From Clostridiaceae bacterium (GTDB lineage: Bacteria > Bacillota > Clostridia > Lachnospirales > Lachnospiraceae): a DNA stretch of 38,935 bases. This document shows, piece by piece, positions 1 through 7,820 of the stretch; position 1 is the first letter of the stretch, and each line of letters begins with the position of its first letter. The notes under the pieces are model-generated. The model saw only the letters and a list, made by a program, of their open reading frames with translations, ran no database searches and was not told where the DNA came from. Location: NCBI GenBank assembly GCA_009911305.1, contig QXXC01000042.1, positions 1 through 38,935 on the forward strand. The letters run 5' to 3'. The position numbers were made by a program, and so were the translations under genes.

Positions 1-68
1 ATACTTGTATTTACTGTAAAATATTAAATTTTCAAGGTTCTATTTCGTGGGCTTTTGACCCCAGCATC

Positions 69-84
69 ATGTCATTAACTTAAG
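69..84. repeat. Left terminal inverted repeat of the IS4-family element
   Basis: The bases ATGTCATTAACTTAAG are exactly the reverse complement of 1649-1664. They lie beyond the 3' end of the transposase gene. Confidence 0.85.
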
Positions 85-90
85 AAAAAG

Positions 91-142
91 CAATACCGGA
101 TAGCTTTACACCCATCCATGGGGTAAAGGACATCCGGTATTG
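91..142 (-). terminator. Transposase terminator hairpin
   Basis: An 11-bp outer stem (CAATACCGGAT with ATCCGGTATTG) encloses a second pairing (CTTTAC with GTAAAG). Read on the minus strand it is followed by a pyrimidine tract (CTTTTTCTT), so it would end the transposase transcript just inside the left end of the element. The perfect stem could also limit read-through from outside. Confidence 0.7.
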
Positions 143-225
143 TTCTGGAAAATTAATTCTAATATTTGATACCATTCTACTGTATTTATCATGCAGGACG
201 TGCTCATATTCTATAACTTTTCTGC

Positions 226-1545
226 TCAATAAGCTCTTTTATGCGTATTTGAATATTTCCCCGCAAGCTGCCCCTTTGTCCGGTGGTAATGGCGGCCTGG
301 TCTTATTGGAACCAGATTATTGCTGATGTCCTCATAAATCTGCTGGAACAGTTCATCTTGTCTCCGCGCGTCCGTTTCCAACAGGATATAGATCAGGTCA
401 TTTTTCAGTATCCCAATGCTCAATGTCCGGTTTATCATCATCTTATGTTTCCTGTGTCTTTCTTTTTCGTCCAATTCCGCCTCGGCATCACGGATGATGT
501 CCTCCGCAAGGTTGCTGATATAGATTGTGCTGTATATATCCTGCAGCAGCAGGATCGGCTTGGTCCCTGTAAAATTCTCTATCTGCAGGCGGTCTTTGAG
601 AGTCTCGTATGCCGTTTCAATCCCCCATCTCATATGGTACAGTTCGGCTATCTGCTGGCGGCCAAAGGGTTCCGATGGCAGATTTGTAATGAGCACTTCT
701 TCCCGGTTTTCCGGCAGCGGCACTTTGACCATCCGCAGGGTAATGTACCCGATCTCTTCCATCCGCCGGCCGATATCCGTTCCTTTATAATGTCTGATCC
801 GGCTTTTGTCCAAGTGGATGTCCACCCATGTGTCCGGTGCCGACAAAGCGGCCTGTTCTTTTTTATAATCACTGGATTTGAGACGCGCAAGGAATAAGAT
901 GTCTTTCTCCATCATCCGGATAAAAGCCGGGGTAGACGGGTACCCCCTGTCCATGACGACCAGAAACGGCTGTGATGAGCCGATTGTTTCAGGCAAACGG
1001 CTAATCTGTTCTTCTGCCAGCCGCATTTCATCAAACTTGCATTTACGGCAGTCGCTCTCCAGAACCATTCTATTCATGACATCATACAGACATCCAAGCC
1101 CTATGGATGCCTGGGGCTTTGTTCCTTTCCTGCTGGATGTCCCGAATTCTTCCAGGGTCTCTTTCGTAGTAGGGATATTGATCCCTAAGCCGTCCGCGGC
1201 AAGGATTAGATATCCGTGGAAAGTAGAGAATCCGGGTTCCGCGTAAAAGTTCCTGTTATGATGGCGGTAAAGCTCGTAAAAAGCCAGTGGGTTCAGCTTC
1301 ATGCGCTGCTTCAGATAGCCGGGCTTTGATATTTCCATTCCCGGATGTGCAGTCTTCATATAATTTCGTAGTTCCAGGCTCAAAGTAATCCCCCTCCGGT
1401 TGATCATGGTGAACATAAGATCCTTCAGCGGCATTTTTCTATTCCTTATAAAAGAGGACGGATTCCCATTTCGGCAGAAATCATGGAATTCATCCTGATG
1501 GATCAAACTGATATCACAACAGGTACGTTTTTGAGAGTCTTTCAT
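226..1545 (-). CDS. IS4-family DDE transposase
   Basis: A 439-residue DDE transposase that would cut and join the ends of its own element. The catalytic acidic residues are visible as D118 (AADGLG), D199 (VMDRGY) and E310. The last sits in the IS4 signature Y-(2)-R-(3)-E-(6)-K as Y303, R306, E310, K317 (YHMRWGIETAYETLK). Length is normal for the family and the frame is intact, so the protein is probably active. It starts at an ATG inside the right end and runs toward the left end. A 13-bp dyad lies between the right terminal repeat and the start, where it may damp transcription from outside. Family assignment is firm; the subgroup is not determined. Confidence 0.92.
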   Translation of the reverse strand: MKDSQKRTCCDISLIHQDEFHDFCRNGNPSSFIRNRKMPLKDLMFTMINRRGITLSLELRNYMKTAHPGMEISKPGYLKQRMKLNPLAFYELYRHHNRNFYAEPGFSTFHGYLILAADGLGINIPTTKETLEEFGTSSRKGTKPQASIGLGCLYDVMNRMVLESDCRKCKFDEMRLAEEQISRLPETIGSSQPFLVVMDRGYPSTPAFIRMMEKDILFLARLKSSDYKKEQAALSAPDTWVDIHLDKSRIRHYKGTDIGRRMEEIGYITLRMVKVPLPENREEVLITNLPSEPFGRQQIAELYHMRWGIETAYETLKDRLQIENFTGTKPILLLQDIYSTIYISNLAEDIIRDAEAELDEKERHRKHKMMINRTLSIGILKNDLIYILLETDARRQDELFQQIYEDISNNLVPIRPGRHYHRTKGQLAGKYSNTHKRAY

Positions 1546-1615
1546 AAAATCACCTGCCTTTAAAAGAAAAACATCAGTTATCTGCTTCTATTATACAGTA
1601 AACATACTGAAAAAA

Positions 1616-1649
1616 GGAACCTTTTACAATTTTAAATGTAAAAGATTCC
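1616..1649. promoter_or_regulatory. Dyad upstream of the transposase
   Basis: Arms GGAACCTTTTACA and TGTAAAAGATTCC flank an AT-rich centre, with two central mismatches in the arms. It lies inside the right end of the element and abuts the terminal repeat. Such a hairpin could hide the transposase ribosome site in transcripts entering from outside, which is a known way for IS elements to limit transposition. The role here is inferred. Confidence 0.45.
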
Positions 1650-1664
1650 TTAAGTTAATGACAT
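1649..1664. repeat. Right terminal inverted repeat of the IS4-family element
   Basis: CTTAAGTTAATGACAT is the exact reverse complement of 69-84 and lies upstream of the transposase start. Confidence 0.85.
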
Positions 1665-1867
1665 TGTGTAAATACAATGAAAACTGTTATAAATCTGCAT
1701 CAGTTATTTGTAGACACTTCCTGAGGTCTGACGGTCTTAAAGTCACTGTCACACCAGCGCCGTTGTTCTCATACATGACGGTAAATGAATTTGATGTGCA
1801 GTATAAATTGTTGTGGCAGATTACTGCAATGAGAAGCTATGCGGCGCAGAACTATGCCAGAAGATAA
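1658..1867 (+). pseudogene. Possible 3' fragment of a gene cut by the IS element
   Basis: An open frame of 69 codons begins inside the right terminal repeat and stops just before the VirD4 gene. The start codon belongs to the IS end and has no ribosome site, so this is not a normal gene start. The later part (from about codon 28) could be the tail of the gene that once preceded virD4 in its conjugation operon. I do not recognise the sequence. It may equally be chance open frame. Confidence 0.25.
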
Positions 1868-1906
1868 ATCGTGCTTGTTGACAGATTAAGAGAGAGGAGT
1901 GTGAAA

Positions 1907-3727
1907 ATGCAGACCACACAGATCGTGATCCTGGTATGTGCGGGACTGGGGATGTTCGCCCTGCTGGGGCTGGTCACTTTCCTGTCCAGCCATTACAACC
2001 TGGACGGGATCAAGTCCAAAACCGTGGGGGACGGGCAGTATGGGACTGCCCGCTTTGCTACAGATATGGAGATTAAAAAGACTTATTCTCATGTCCCTTA
2101 CGAACCGAAGCTGTGGCGACAGGGAAAGAACCTGCCGGAGATTCAGGGAATCGTGGTGGGCGGAAAATTTTCCCATGGAGGCGTCACGGCCCTGATTGAT
2201 CCCGGCGACATTCATCTTCTGATGATCGGCGCTGCCGGTGTCGGCAAAACGGCGAACTTTCTCTATCCCTGTATCGAATATGCCTGCGCCAGCGGTATGA
2301 GTTTTCTCTGTACGGATACCAAGGGAGACTTGTTCCGAAACTATGCAGGGATTGCAGAAAAATACTATGGCTACAAGATATCCATCCTGGATCTGCGGAA
2401 TCCTACCCGGTCCGATGGAGACAATATCCTGGGTATGGTAAACAAATACATGGATCTGTGGCTGGAGGATCCGGAGAACCTGGCATACAAGGCCAGAGCA
2501 GAAAAATATGCCAAGATCACGGCCAAGACCATCATCAGTTCCGGGGCAGACTCTTCCAGCTATGGGCAGAATGCCTTTTTCTATGATGCGGCGGAAGGAC
2601 TCCTGACCAGTGTGCTGCTGTTGATCGCGGAATACTGTCCAAAGGAGCAGCGGCATATCGTCAGCGTGTTCAAGCTCATCCAGGATTTACTGGCTCCCTC
2701 GCCGGTAAAGGGAAAGAACCAGTTCCAGCTGCTGATGCAGAAATTGCCTCCGGACCATAAAGCGAAATGGTTTGCCGGGGCCGCCCTGAACACCGCAGAT
2801 CAGGCCATGGCCTCGGTGCTTTCCACGGCCATGTCCAGATTGAACGCCTTTTTGGATTCGGAGATGGAGCAGATCCTGTGCTTTGACGGTTCCATGGACA
2901 CGGAGACCTTCTGTAACTCCAAAGCGGCAATCTTTATCGTTCTGCCGGAGGAGGATAATACAAAATATTTCATGGTCAGCCTGTTCCTGCAGCAAATCTA
3001 CCGGGAGATGCTGTCCATCGCAGATGAGCATGGCGGAAAACTTCCCAACAGGGTAGTGATCTTTGGGGATGAGATCGGGACCATACCCAAGATCGAATCC
3101 CTGGAGATGCTGTTCTCTGCAGGCCGATCCCGGCGCATCAGCATGGTCCCCATTATCCAGTCCTTTGCCCAGCTGCAGAAAAACTATGGAAAAGAAGGCA
3201 GTGAGATCATCATCGATAACTGCCAGGACATCCTGTTCGGAGGCTTTGCGCCCAACTCGGAGAGTGCGGAGGTTTTGTCAAAGGCCCTTGGAAATAAGAC
3301 CGTGCTGTCCGGTTCCATCAGCAGGGGAAAGAATGATCCCAGCCAGAGCCTGCAGATGATCCAGCGTCCGCTGATGACCCCGGATGAACTGAAATCCCTT
3401 CCCAAAGGACATTTCATTCTGGCCAAAACAGGATGTCATCCCATGCGGACAGAACTGCGCCTGTTTTTTAAATGGGGGATTGAATTTGAAGAAGGATATG
3501 TGGCGGAGCAGCACGCGGCGAGGACAGTCTCTTATGCGGACCGGCTCACACTGGAGCAGGAGATCCTGCGCAGACAGATGGACGATGACCTGGAAGAGTT
3601 TGAAGAGCCGCCTGCGCCATCAGGAGCGCCTGTAAGCGGCGGTATGGGGCAGGGACAGATGACAGAGCGTACCGTGCCGTTACAGCCCAACAGGCCAGCA
3701 GGCAGGCCGCCGCTGCGGACGGATTAG
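1907..3727 (+). CDS. VirD4/TraG-type conjugative coupling protein
   Basis: A membrane-anchored ATPase that would link the relaxase-DNA complex to a type IV secretion channel during conjugation. Starting at the ATG at 1907, preceded by GAGAGGAG, it has 606 residues. One N-terminal membrane segment spans about 5-27. Walker A is GAAGVGKT at 108-115 and Walker B is VVIFGDE at 383-389, in the TraG/VirD4 AAA+ core. A GTG 36 bases upstream is also in frame but less well placed. No relaxase or other channel gene lies in the window, so it cannot act alone here. The C-terminus (from about residue 570) is low-complexity and overlaps a helix-turn-helix frame, which hints that a deletion has created the present end. 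Confidence 0.88.
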   Translation: MQTTQIVILVCAGLGMFALLGLVTFLSSHYNLDGIKSKTVGDGQYGTARFATDMEIKKTYSHVPYEPKLWRQGKNLPEIQGIVVGGKFSHGGVTALIDPGDIHLLMIGAAGVGKTANFLYPCIEYACASGMSFLCTDTKGDLFRNYAGIAEKYYGYKISILDLRNPTRSDGDNILGMVNKYMDLWLEDPENLAYKARAEKYAKITAKTIISSGADSSSYGQNAFFYDAAEGLLTSVLLLIAEYCPKEQRHIVSVFKLIQDLLAPSPVKGKNQFQLLMQKLPPDHKAKWFAGAALNTADQAMASVLSTAMSRLNAFLDSEMEQILCFDGSMDTETFCNSKAAIFIVLPEEDNTKYFMVSLFLQQIYREMLSIADEHGGKLPNRVVIFGDEIGTIPKIESLEMLFSAGRSRRISMVPIIQSFAQLQKNYGKEGSEIIIDNCQDILFGGFAPNSESAEVLSKALGNKTVLSGSISRGKNDPSQSLQMIQRPLMTPDELKSLPKGHFILAKTGCHPMRTELRLFFKWGIEFEEGYVAEQHAARTVSYADRLTLEQEILRRQMDDDLEEFEEPPAPSGAPVSGGMGQGQMTERTVPLQPNRPAGRPPLRTD

Positions 3728-3924
3728 AGAAGGATCTCCATGACCGTGCGGACCGGGACAAAAGCTGCTGGCCTGCCATCCCTACCATGGCCAGGGAACT
3801 GGGGATGTCCCGCAGCACCATAAAACGCGCCCTGAGCGATTTGGCCAGTGCAGGATATCTGAGGAAGGAATTCCGGTATCGGGAGAATGGTAGCCATACC
3901 TCGAATTTATACACCATTCTTTGA
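3658..3924 (+). pseudogene. Remnant of a helix-turn-helix protein overlapping the virD4 end
   Basis: In the frame two bases ahead of virD4, an open stretch encodes a protein-like sequence ending in a winged helix: IPTMARELGMSRSTIKRAL, then SAGYLRKEFRYREN and a final LYTIL before the stop. This resembles the small helix-turn-helix proteins found next to coupling-protein genes in Clostridia conjugative elements. The frame is open from 3604, but it has no ATG, GTG or TTG before the ATG at about 3787, which would leave only 45 residues. I read it as a gene whose start was lost when virD4 was fused onto it. A truncated but working DNA-binding peptide cannot be excluded. Confidence 0.55.
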
Positions 3925-4429
3925 AAAGAGATTTACTGCACAAGGAATGGAAAAATAAAGTGAAACTATTTCGGTAACAACAAACCACTGAAATCCGCCA
4001 GGGGAAAAGTCTGTCCTTCTGATTGTCGTGTCTGGAAAAAAATGCAGTATCAGGAGCCACTTTGTGCTGACGTTGCTTCCGCTGTGAACCCAGGAGGGGT
4101 TCATGGTGAACCGCCCAGAAGGTCCCACTCTAACAAAATCTTATAGACAGAGAAAAAAGGAGCAGTTTCTGGATATAGGAATATAGGCGGAAAGGGGAAT
4201 GGGAAAAAGGAGAGAAGCAGGAAATTCTAAGCTACACGCGGAAAGAGTGTAAAGACAGAGATTGTTTGTGTCATTGTTGATGATGACGAATGAATCGGCA
4301 TGGGGAAGTGTGAAAAGGAGAGCTATCTAAAAAGCAGGATGGCAGATAGAAGGAAAGGAACAGGGGAACGAAAGGGGGAGAGGTGTGTTTCTGAAAAACA
4401 GGCAGCACCGGTACTCACGATACTGCCTG
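3925..4429. other. Non-coding gap after the conjugation remnant
   Basis: No convincing gene is visible in these 505 bases. A 27-codon frame starts at an ATG near 4104 behind AGGAGG and reads MVNRPEGPTLTKSYRQRKKE. It may be a scrap of the conjugative element. The stretch from about 4140 to 4390 is purine-rich on the plus strand and carries many stops. Confidence 0.4.
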
Positions 4430-4747
4430 TCATTTTCCGCCAGCCTTCATCCGCTCAATGAACCCGATCAGCAGCCGGATATCTTCATCCGACATGGAAT
4501 AAATATGTTCGATCGCTTCCTGCTGGGTCAGGGTGGTTTTCCGTTCCTCGTTGAAAAACTCCATGGGTGTCACGCCCAGGTATTCGCAGATATACAGAAA
4601 TTCACTCATGGACGGAAGCGCCCTGCCGGAGGTGATGCTGCGGATATAGCTGGTGCTGTGGCCCAGATCCAGGCTCATCTTTCGCTCAGAAATCTGTTTT
4701 TCCTGCCGGAGACTGGAGATTCGGTCCCGGATAAACTGTTCATCCAT
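4430..4747 (-). CDS. XRE-family helix-turn-helix regulator
   Basis: A 105-residue DNA-binding protein. The N-terminal half fits an XRE/Cro helix-turn-helix (IRDRISSLRQEKQISERKMSLDLGHSTSYIRSITSGRALPS in order, residues about 6-46, followed by a conserved LYICEYLGVTPMEFF). The C-terminal helix (about 75-103) may serve for dimerisation. GGGAGGA lies just upstream of the ATG. It is divergent from the small Spo0A-like gene, with about 150 bases between them, and could repress one or both. A second regulator with the same layout lies at 5231. Such pairs often govern mobile-element genes, but the targets here are unknown. Confidence 0.85.
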   Translation of the reverse strand: MDEQFIRDRISSLRQEKQISERKMSLDLGHSTSYIRSITSGRALPSMSEFLYICEYLGVTPMEFFNEERKTTLTQQEAIEHIYSMSDEDIRLLIGFIERMKAGGK

Positions 4748-4895
4748 TTTGATGTCCTCCCAATGTGTTAATCTTAAGCTCTGTACAGGGTAAAAACGAG
4801 CGATTGTAACGCTTGTTTTGATTGAAAAAGATAATATTATCGCTTATAATCAAAAAGAACAGGCGATTATAGTTTTTACCACGGAGGAGATTTCT

Positions 4896-5123
4896 ATGAG
4901 CATGCGGAAGATATATCGGGAACTGGCGAAGAAACACGGGGTGAGTGTGAAGGAAGTACGCGAGGATATGCAGGCAGCGCTGACAGAGGCGTATACAAAT
5001 CCGCTGAATAACAATGCGATCACAAAAGCTTACCAGAACAGGGTGCCGCGTCAGGACAAGATCCCTACTCCGGAGGAAGCGGTGCGTTATCTGGCGGGAG
5101 AATTGAAGAAGAACAGGGCATGA
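4896..5123 (+). CDS. Small Spo0A C-terminal-like protein
   Basis: A 75-residue protein starting at an ATG after CGGAGGAG. The first part (about 3-32, KIYRELAKKHGVSVKEVREDMQ in order) resembles the helical part of the Spo0A C-terminal DNA-binding domain, as seen in short proteins of this kind in Lachnospiraceae. It has no receiver domain. A conserved-looking IPTPEEAVRYLAGEL closes it. An in-frame ATG 78 bases upstream exists but lacks a ribosome site. It lies between two XRE genes. Whether it binds DNA or has anything to do with sporulation is not shown. Confidence 0.65.
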   Translation: MSMRKIYRELAKKHGVSVKEVREDMQAALTEAYTNPLNNNAITKAYQNRVPRQDKIPTPEEAVRYLAGELKKNRA

Positions 5124-5190
5124 ACTGCGCTGTATTTTACTGTGAGAAGATAAGAGGCTCCGGAAGAAGGGAAAGACAGAGGACAGGCGA

Positions 5191-5226
5191 AGAACCACTT
5201 CCCCTGAGAGTGCGGGAAATGGTTCT
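5191..5226. terminator. Hairpin between converging genes
   Basis: AGAACCACTTCCC pairs with GGGAAATGGTTCT around a 10-base loop, with one mismatch. It lies between the convergent genes at 4896 and 5231. There is no strong T-run on either side, so it may be a weak or factor-dependent terminator. Confidence 0.45.
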
Positions 5227-5230
5227 CTGC

Positions 5231-5554
5231 TCATTGTTCCTGCAGCATGGCTTTGACAGCACCGAGAAGGATATGGATGTCCCGGTCAGAGCAGGACTCC
5301 AGCATATGGGCAAGCTGCGCCCGCTCGGACCCTTCTGATGGCTGTTCCGGATAGAAAATACGGTCTGCTGAGATGTGCATGCTATGTATCAGCCGGTAGA
5401 GAGCAGGGAGCTTGGGAATCCTCCTTTCATTCTCGATGGCGATAGGGTAGCGGCAGCTGATCCCGGCCCGCTCCGCCAGCGCTTCCTGTGTGAGACCGCA
5501 GTCCATCCTTGCGTTTTTGATTGTCATTCCAAAAAATTCATGTAAATCTTCCAC
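5231..5554 (-). CDS. XRE-family helix-turn-helix regulator
   Basis: A 107-residue repressor-like protein if it starts at the GTG at 5554, preceded by CAGGAAG. A TTG start at 5602 would add 16 residues and is less likely, since XRE proteins usually begin shortly before the first helix. The helix-turn-helix is clear: IKNARMDCGLTQEALAERAG, then ISCRYPIAIENERRIPKL. The C-terminal helix (LESCSDRDIHILLGAVKAML) resembles that of the XRE protein at 4430. It converges with the gene at 4896 and is divergent from the MarR gene at 5726, so it may also act on that intergenic region. Confidence 0.8.
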   Translation of the reverse strand: MEDLHEFFGMTIKNARMDCGLTQEALAERAGISCRYPIAIENERRIPKLPALYRLIHSMHISADRIFYPEQPSEGSERAQLAHMLESCSDRDIHILLGAVKAMLQEQ

Positions 5555-5654
5555 TATTCGTTCACTTCCTGGTAAGATGGTAAAGTTGGAGGAATAACAC
5601 AAATACAGCTGTTATTTATAAATTATGAAAAAACTATGAACTGAATACCTTATA

Positions 5655-5683
5655 TTGACTTTTGCCATGCAGATGGGTATAAT
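5655..5683 (+). promoter_or_regulatory. Promoter of the first MarR gene
   Basis: TTGACT and TATAAT are separated by 17 bases, close to the sigma-A consensus. The palindrome at 5697 lies about 14 bases past the -10 box, on or just after the start of transcription. A bound regulator there would block the promoter. Confidence 0.8.
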
Positions 5684-5696
5684 GCCTTTTGTTAAA

Positions 5697-5706
5697 TAGA
5701 ATTCTA
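5697..5706. promoter_or_regulatory. Palindromic operator, copy 1
   Basis: TAGAATTCTA, a perfect palindrome between the MarR promoter and its start codon. The same core recurs at 6184 and 6307. MarR-family proteins commonly bind short palindromes of this form near their own genes. Confidence 0.6.
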
Positions 5707-5725
5707 AATATTATGAGGTGCAGCT

Positions 5726-6154
5726 ATGGATGAAAAGAAATTGATGGAGCAGTATGACAAAATGAACCGGAAAATGCAGCGGCACTTCGCGGGCTATTTC
5801 TCTGATTCCCAGTTGACCTGTATTCAGGGGATTGTTCTCCATTACATTATTGTGGAGAATGAACGGAGGGATATTTTTCCAAAAGACCTGGAAGAATTTT
5901 TGGGAATTAAGGGATCTTCTGTCACCAGCCTGATCAACAATCTGGAGCAGGGGGGCTATCTGCGCCGGGAAAGTCTGGAATCAGATGGCCGATATAAAAA
6001 ACTGGTATTGACGGAAAAAACGAAAGAGATACAGGAAGATATAGTAAGGAGAGTTTATGATTACATGCACAGTATGTTTGTTGGTATACCGGAAGAACAT
6101 CTGAAAATTTTTGAGTCCGTGATCCGACAGATGGCTAAAAATGCTGACAAATAA
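5726..6154 (+). CDS. MarR-family transcription regulator
   Basis: A 142-residue winged-helix regulator, the usual MarR size. The helix-turn-helix and wing are visible from about 52 to 100: FPKDLEEFLGIKGSSVTSLI, then LEQGGYLRRESLESDGRYKK, where the conserved DGR-x-K of the wing is intact. Helices at both ends would form the dimer. GAGGTG lies upstream of the ATG. It is the first gene of a MarR-MATE-kinase cassette. Copies of TAGAAWTCTA sit before this gene and before the MATE gene, so it probably represses both and releases when a small molecule binds. The ligand is unknown. A frameshifted relative lies at 14136. Confidence 0.9.
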   Translation: MDEKKLMEQYDKMNRKMQRHFAGYFSDSQLTCIQGIVLHYIIVENERRDIFPKDLEEFLGIKGSSVTSLINNLEQGGYLRRESLESDGRYKKLVLTEKTKEIQEDIVRRVYDYMHSMFVGIPEEHLKIFESVIRQMAKNADK

Positions 6155-6183
6155 AAGGCGGCGTTCTTTTTTGCCTATATACT

Positions 6184-6193
6184 TAGAATTCTA
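6184..6193. promoter_or_regulatory. Palindromic operator, copy 2
   Basis: TAGAATTCTA again, here in the gap between the MarR and MATE genes and identical to copy 1. It follows a TATATAC that may be part of a promoter. Confidence 0.55.
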
Positions 6194-6306
6194 TTTGTTT
6201 TGCTGTGGAGGAATGGAGAGGGGATTCTTGTCTGTAAAAATGAAAACAGGATTGCGGCCAGCACGTTCTGTTCCGCTTAAAGAAGGAATTTTTCTGCCCG
6301 AATAAT

Positions 6307-6316
6307 TAGAAATCTA
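6307..6316. promoter_or_regulatory. Palindromic operator, copy 3
   Basis: TAGAAATCTA within a longer AATTAGA-AA-TCTAATT dyad, about 60 bases before the MATE start. It matches the other two copies apart from one central base, so the shared core is TAGAAWTCTA. Confidence 0.55.
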
Positions 6317-6377
6317 ATTACTGGGGGCGAGCTGACTTATCTAAAAAATGTGATTGTATATAGGAGGATGAAATAAC

Positions 6378-7760
6378 ATGAGTAAGGCAACAACTGTGGA
6401 AAATCCGTTGGGGATAGAACGGGTGGGAAGGCTGCTGGCAAGGTATGCCATCCCAAGCATCATAGCTTTGATTATCAATTCCCTTTATAACATGGTGGAT
6501 CAGATTTTTATTGGTCAGGGAGTAGGCTTTCTGGGAAATGGGGCAACAAACATTATCGCCCCAATCACAATGATTACAATTGCGATCGCAACGCTTTTCG
6601 GTGATGGCCTTGCGGCCTTTTTCAGTCTCAGCCTTGGAAAAGGTGAGGGTGAGAAAGCGGCAAAAGGGTTGGGAACTTCGATCCTTTATGGAAGTATTTT
6701 TGGCATTGCCTGGACAGTTATCGCTTTTATTTTCCTGAAACCATTATGCCTGATATTTGGAGCTACGGAAAATATCCTGCCCTACGCACTTGATTATGGA
6801 CGTATCATCGTGCTTGGATTTACTTTTCAGATTGTGGGAAATGCGATCAACAGCGCGATCCGAACAGATGGAAGCCCGCGTTATGCCATGTTTGCAATGA
6901 TGGTCGGGGCGGTTCTCAACATTATCCTTGACCCGATTTTCATATTCGTATTTCATTGGGGCGTCAAGGGGGCGGCGATTGCCACGATTGCAAGCCAGTT
7001 ATTTGGGCTTTTGCTTAATATTGCTTACCTGTTCCGGCTGAAAACGATCAGGCTGTCCAGACAGTCATTTTCCTTCGATATTCGGACTGCGGGAAGGATT
7101 GCAAGCCTTGGCTTTGCAAGCGGTGCAAACAATCTGACATCGACAGTGGTAGCATTTGTGTCAAACAATCTGATGACGAAATACGGAGCGCTCTCTGTTT
7201 ATGGACCGGATATTCCGCTTACGACTTTTGGCTTATGTATGAAAGTGAGCATGCTTGCGTTTTCCATTGGCATCGGTGTTGCGAGCGGCAGCCAGCCGAT
7301 CATCGGGTTTAACTATGGCGCACAGAAGTATGACCGTGTGAAAAAGACATTTTTACTGAGTGCCGGGGTTGCTACGATCATTACCTCTGTTTCCTGGATT
7401 ATTTTCCAGTGTTTCCCTCTGCAGCTCATTCGGATATTTGGGACGGAATCTGCTCTGTATGAGGAATTTGCTGTTAAGTGTTTTCATATTTACCTGTTGC
7501 TTACATTTTTAAATGGCCTGCAGATGTGTGCCGGAGTGTTGTTCCAGGCAATCGGGCAGCCCATGAAAGCGGCGATCACTTCCCTTTCAAAACAGGTGAT
7601 CTTTTATATTCCGGCCATGATAATTTTATCTCATTTTTTTGGATTGACAGGCATTCTGATGGCAGGACCTACCGCAGACGCTTTAGCCTTTATCCTTTCT
7701 GGAGCTTTTTGTTATAAGGAAATCAAGAAAATGGAGCAGATGAGAGAAAAGGCGGCCTGA
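6378..7760 (+). CDS. MATE-family multidrug exporter
   Basis: A 460-residue polytopic membrane protein, with about 12 hydrophobic segments as usual for MATE pumps. These swap H+ or Na+ for cationic drugs or metabolites across the cell membrane. Family features include the first helix region YNMVDQIFIGQGVG, the RTDGSPRYAM loop near the middle of the N-lobe, and the matching NYGAQKYDRVKK segment in the C-lobe. AGGAGG precedes the ATG. It lies between the MarR gene and a cytidylate-kinase-like gene, with a palindromic operator about 60 bases upstream. It is clearly related to the MATE gene at 14624 (shared DPIFIFVFHWGVKGAA). Its substrate cannot be read from the sequence. Confidence 0.93.
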   Translation: MSKATTVENPLGIERVGRLLARYAIPSIIALIINSLYNMVDQIFIGQGVGFLGNGATNIIAPITMITIAIATLFGDGLAAFFSLSLGKGEGEKAAKGLGTSILYGSIFGIAWTVIAFIFLKPLCLIFGATENILPYALDYGRIIVLGFTFQIVGNAINSAIRTDGSPRYAMFAMMVGAVLNIILDPIFIFVFHWGVKGAAIATIASQLFGLLLNIAYLFRLKTIRLSRQSFSFDIRTAGRIASLGFASGANNLTSTVVAFVSNNLMTKYGALSVYGPDIPLTTFGLCMKVSMLAFSIGIGVASGSQPIIGFNYGAQKYDRVKKTFLLSAGVATIITSVSWIIFQCFPLQLIRIFGTESALYEEFAVKCFHIYLLLTFLNGLQMCAGVLFQAIGQPMKAAITSLSKQVIFYIPAMIILSHFFGLTGILMAGPTADALAFILSGAFCYKEIKKMEQMREKAA

Positions 7761-7820
7761 ATGGTTTATGCGGTATAGATACGTAGGAACATACCAGAAA
7801 AAGAATGGAGGAACAGTACC

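Larger units (their letters stand above)
69..1664 (-). mobile_element. IS4-family insertion sequence, complete
   Basis: One transposase gene on the minus strand is bounded by 16-bp perfect inverted repeats that begin ATGTCATTAACTTAAG. The single-ORF layout, length near 1.6 kb and DDE transposase fit the IS4 family. I could not find a convincing target-site duplication next to the repeats, so the exact ends may be off by a base or two, or one flank may have rearranged after insertion. The element sits just upstream of a conjugation gene and has probably cut off whatever preceded it. Confidence 0.85.

Noticed and set aside
283..1246. Plus-strand ORFs within the IS4-family transposase
   Set aside because: They are antisense shadows of a well-supported transposase gene.
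5120..5338. Plus-strand ORF of 72 codons overlapping the end of the XRE gene at 5231
   Set aside because: It spans the intergenic hairpin and is antisense to a clear helix-turn-helix gene.
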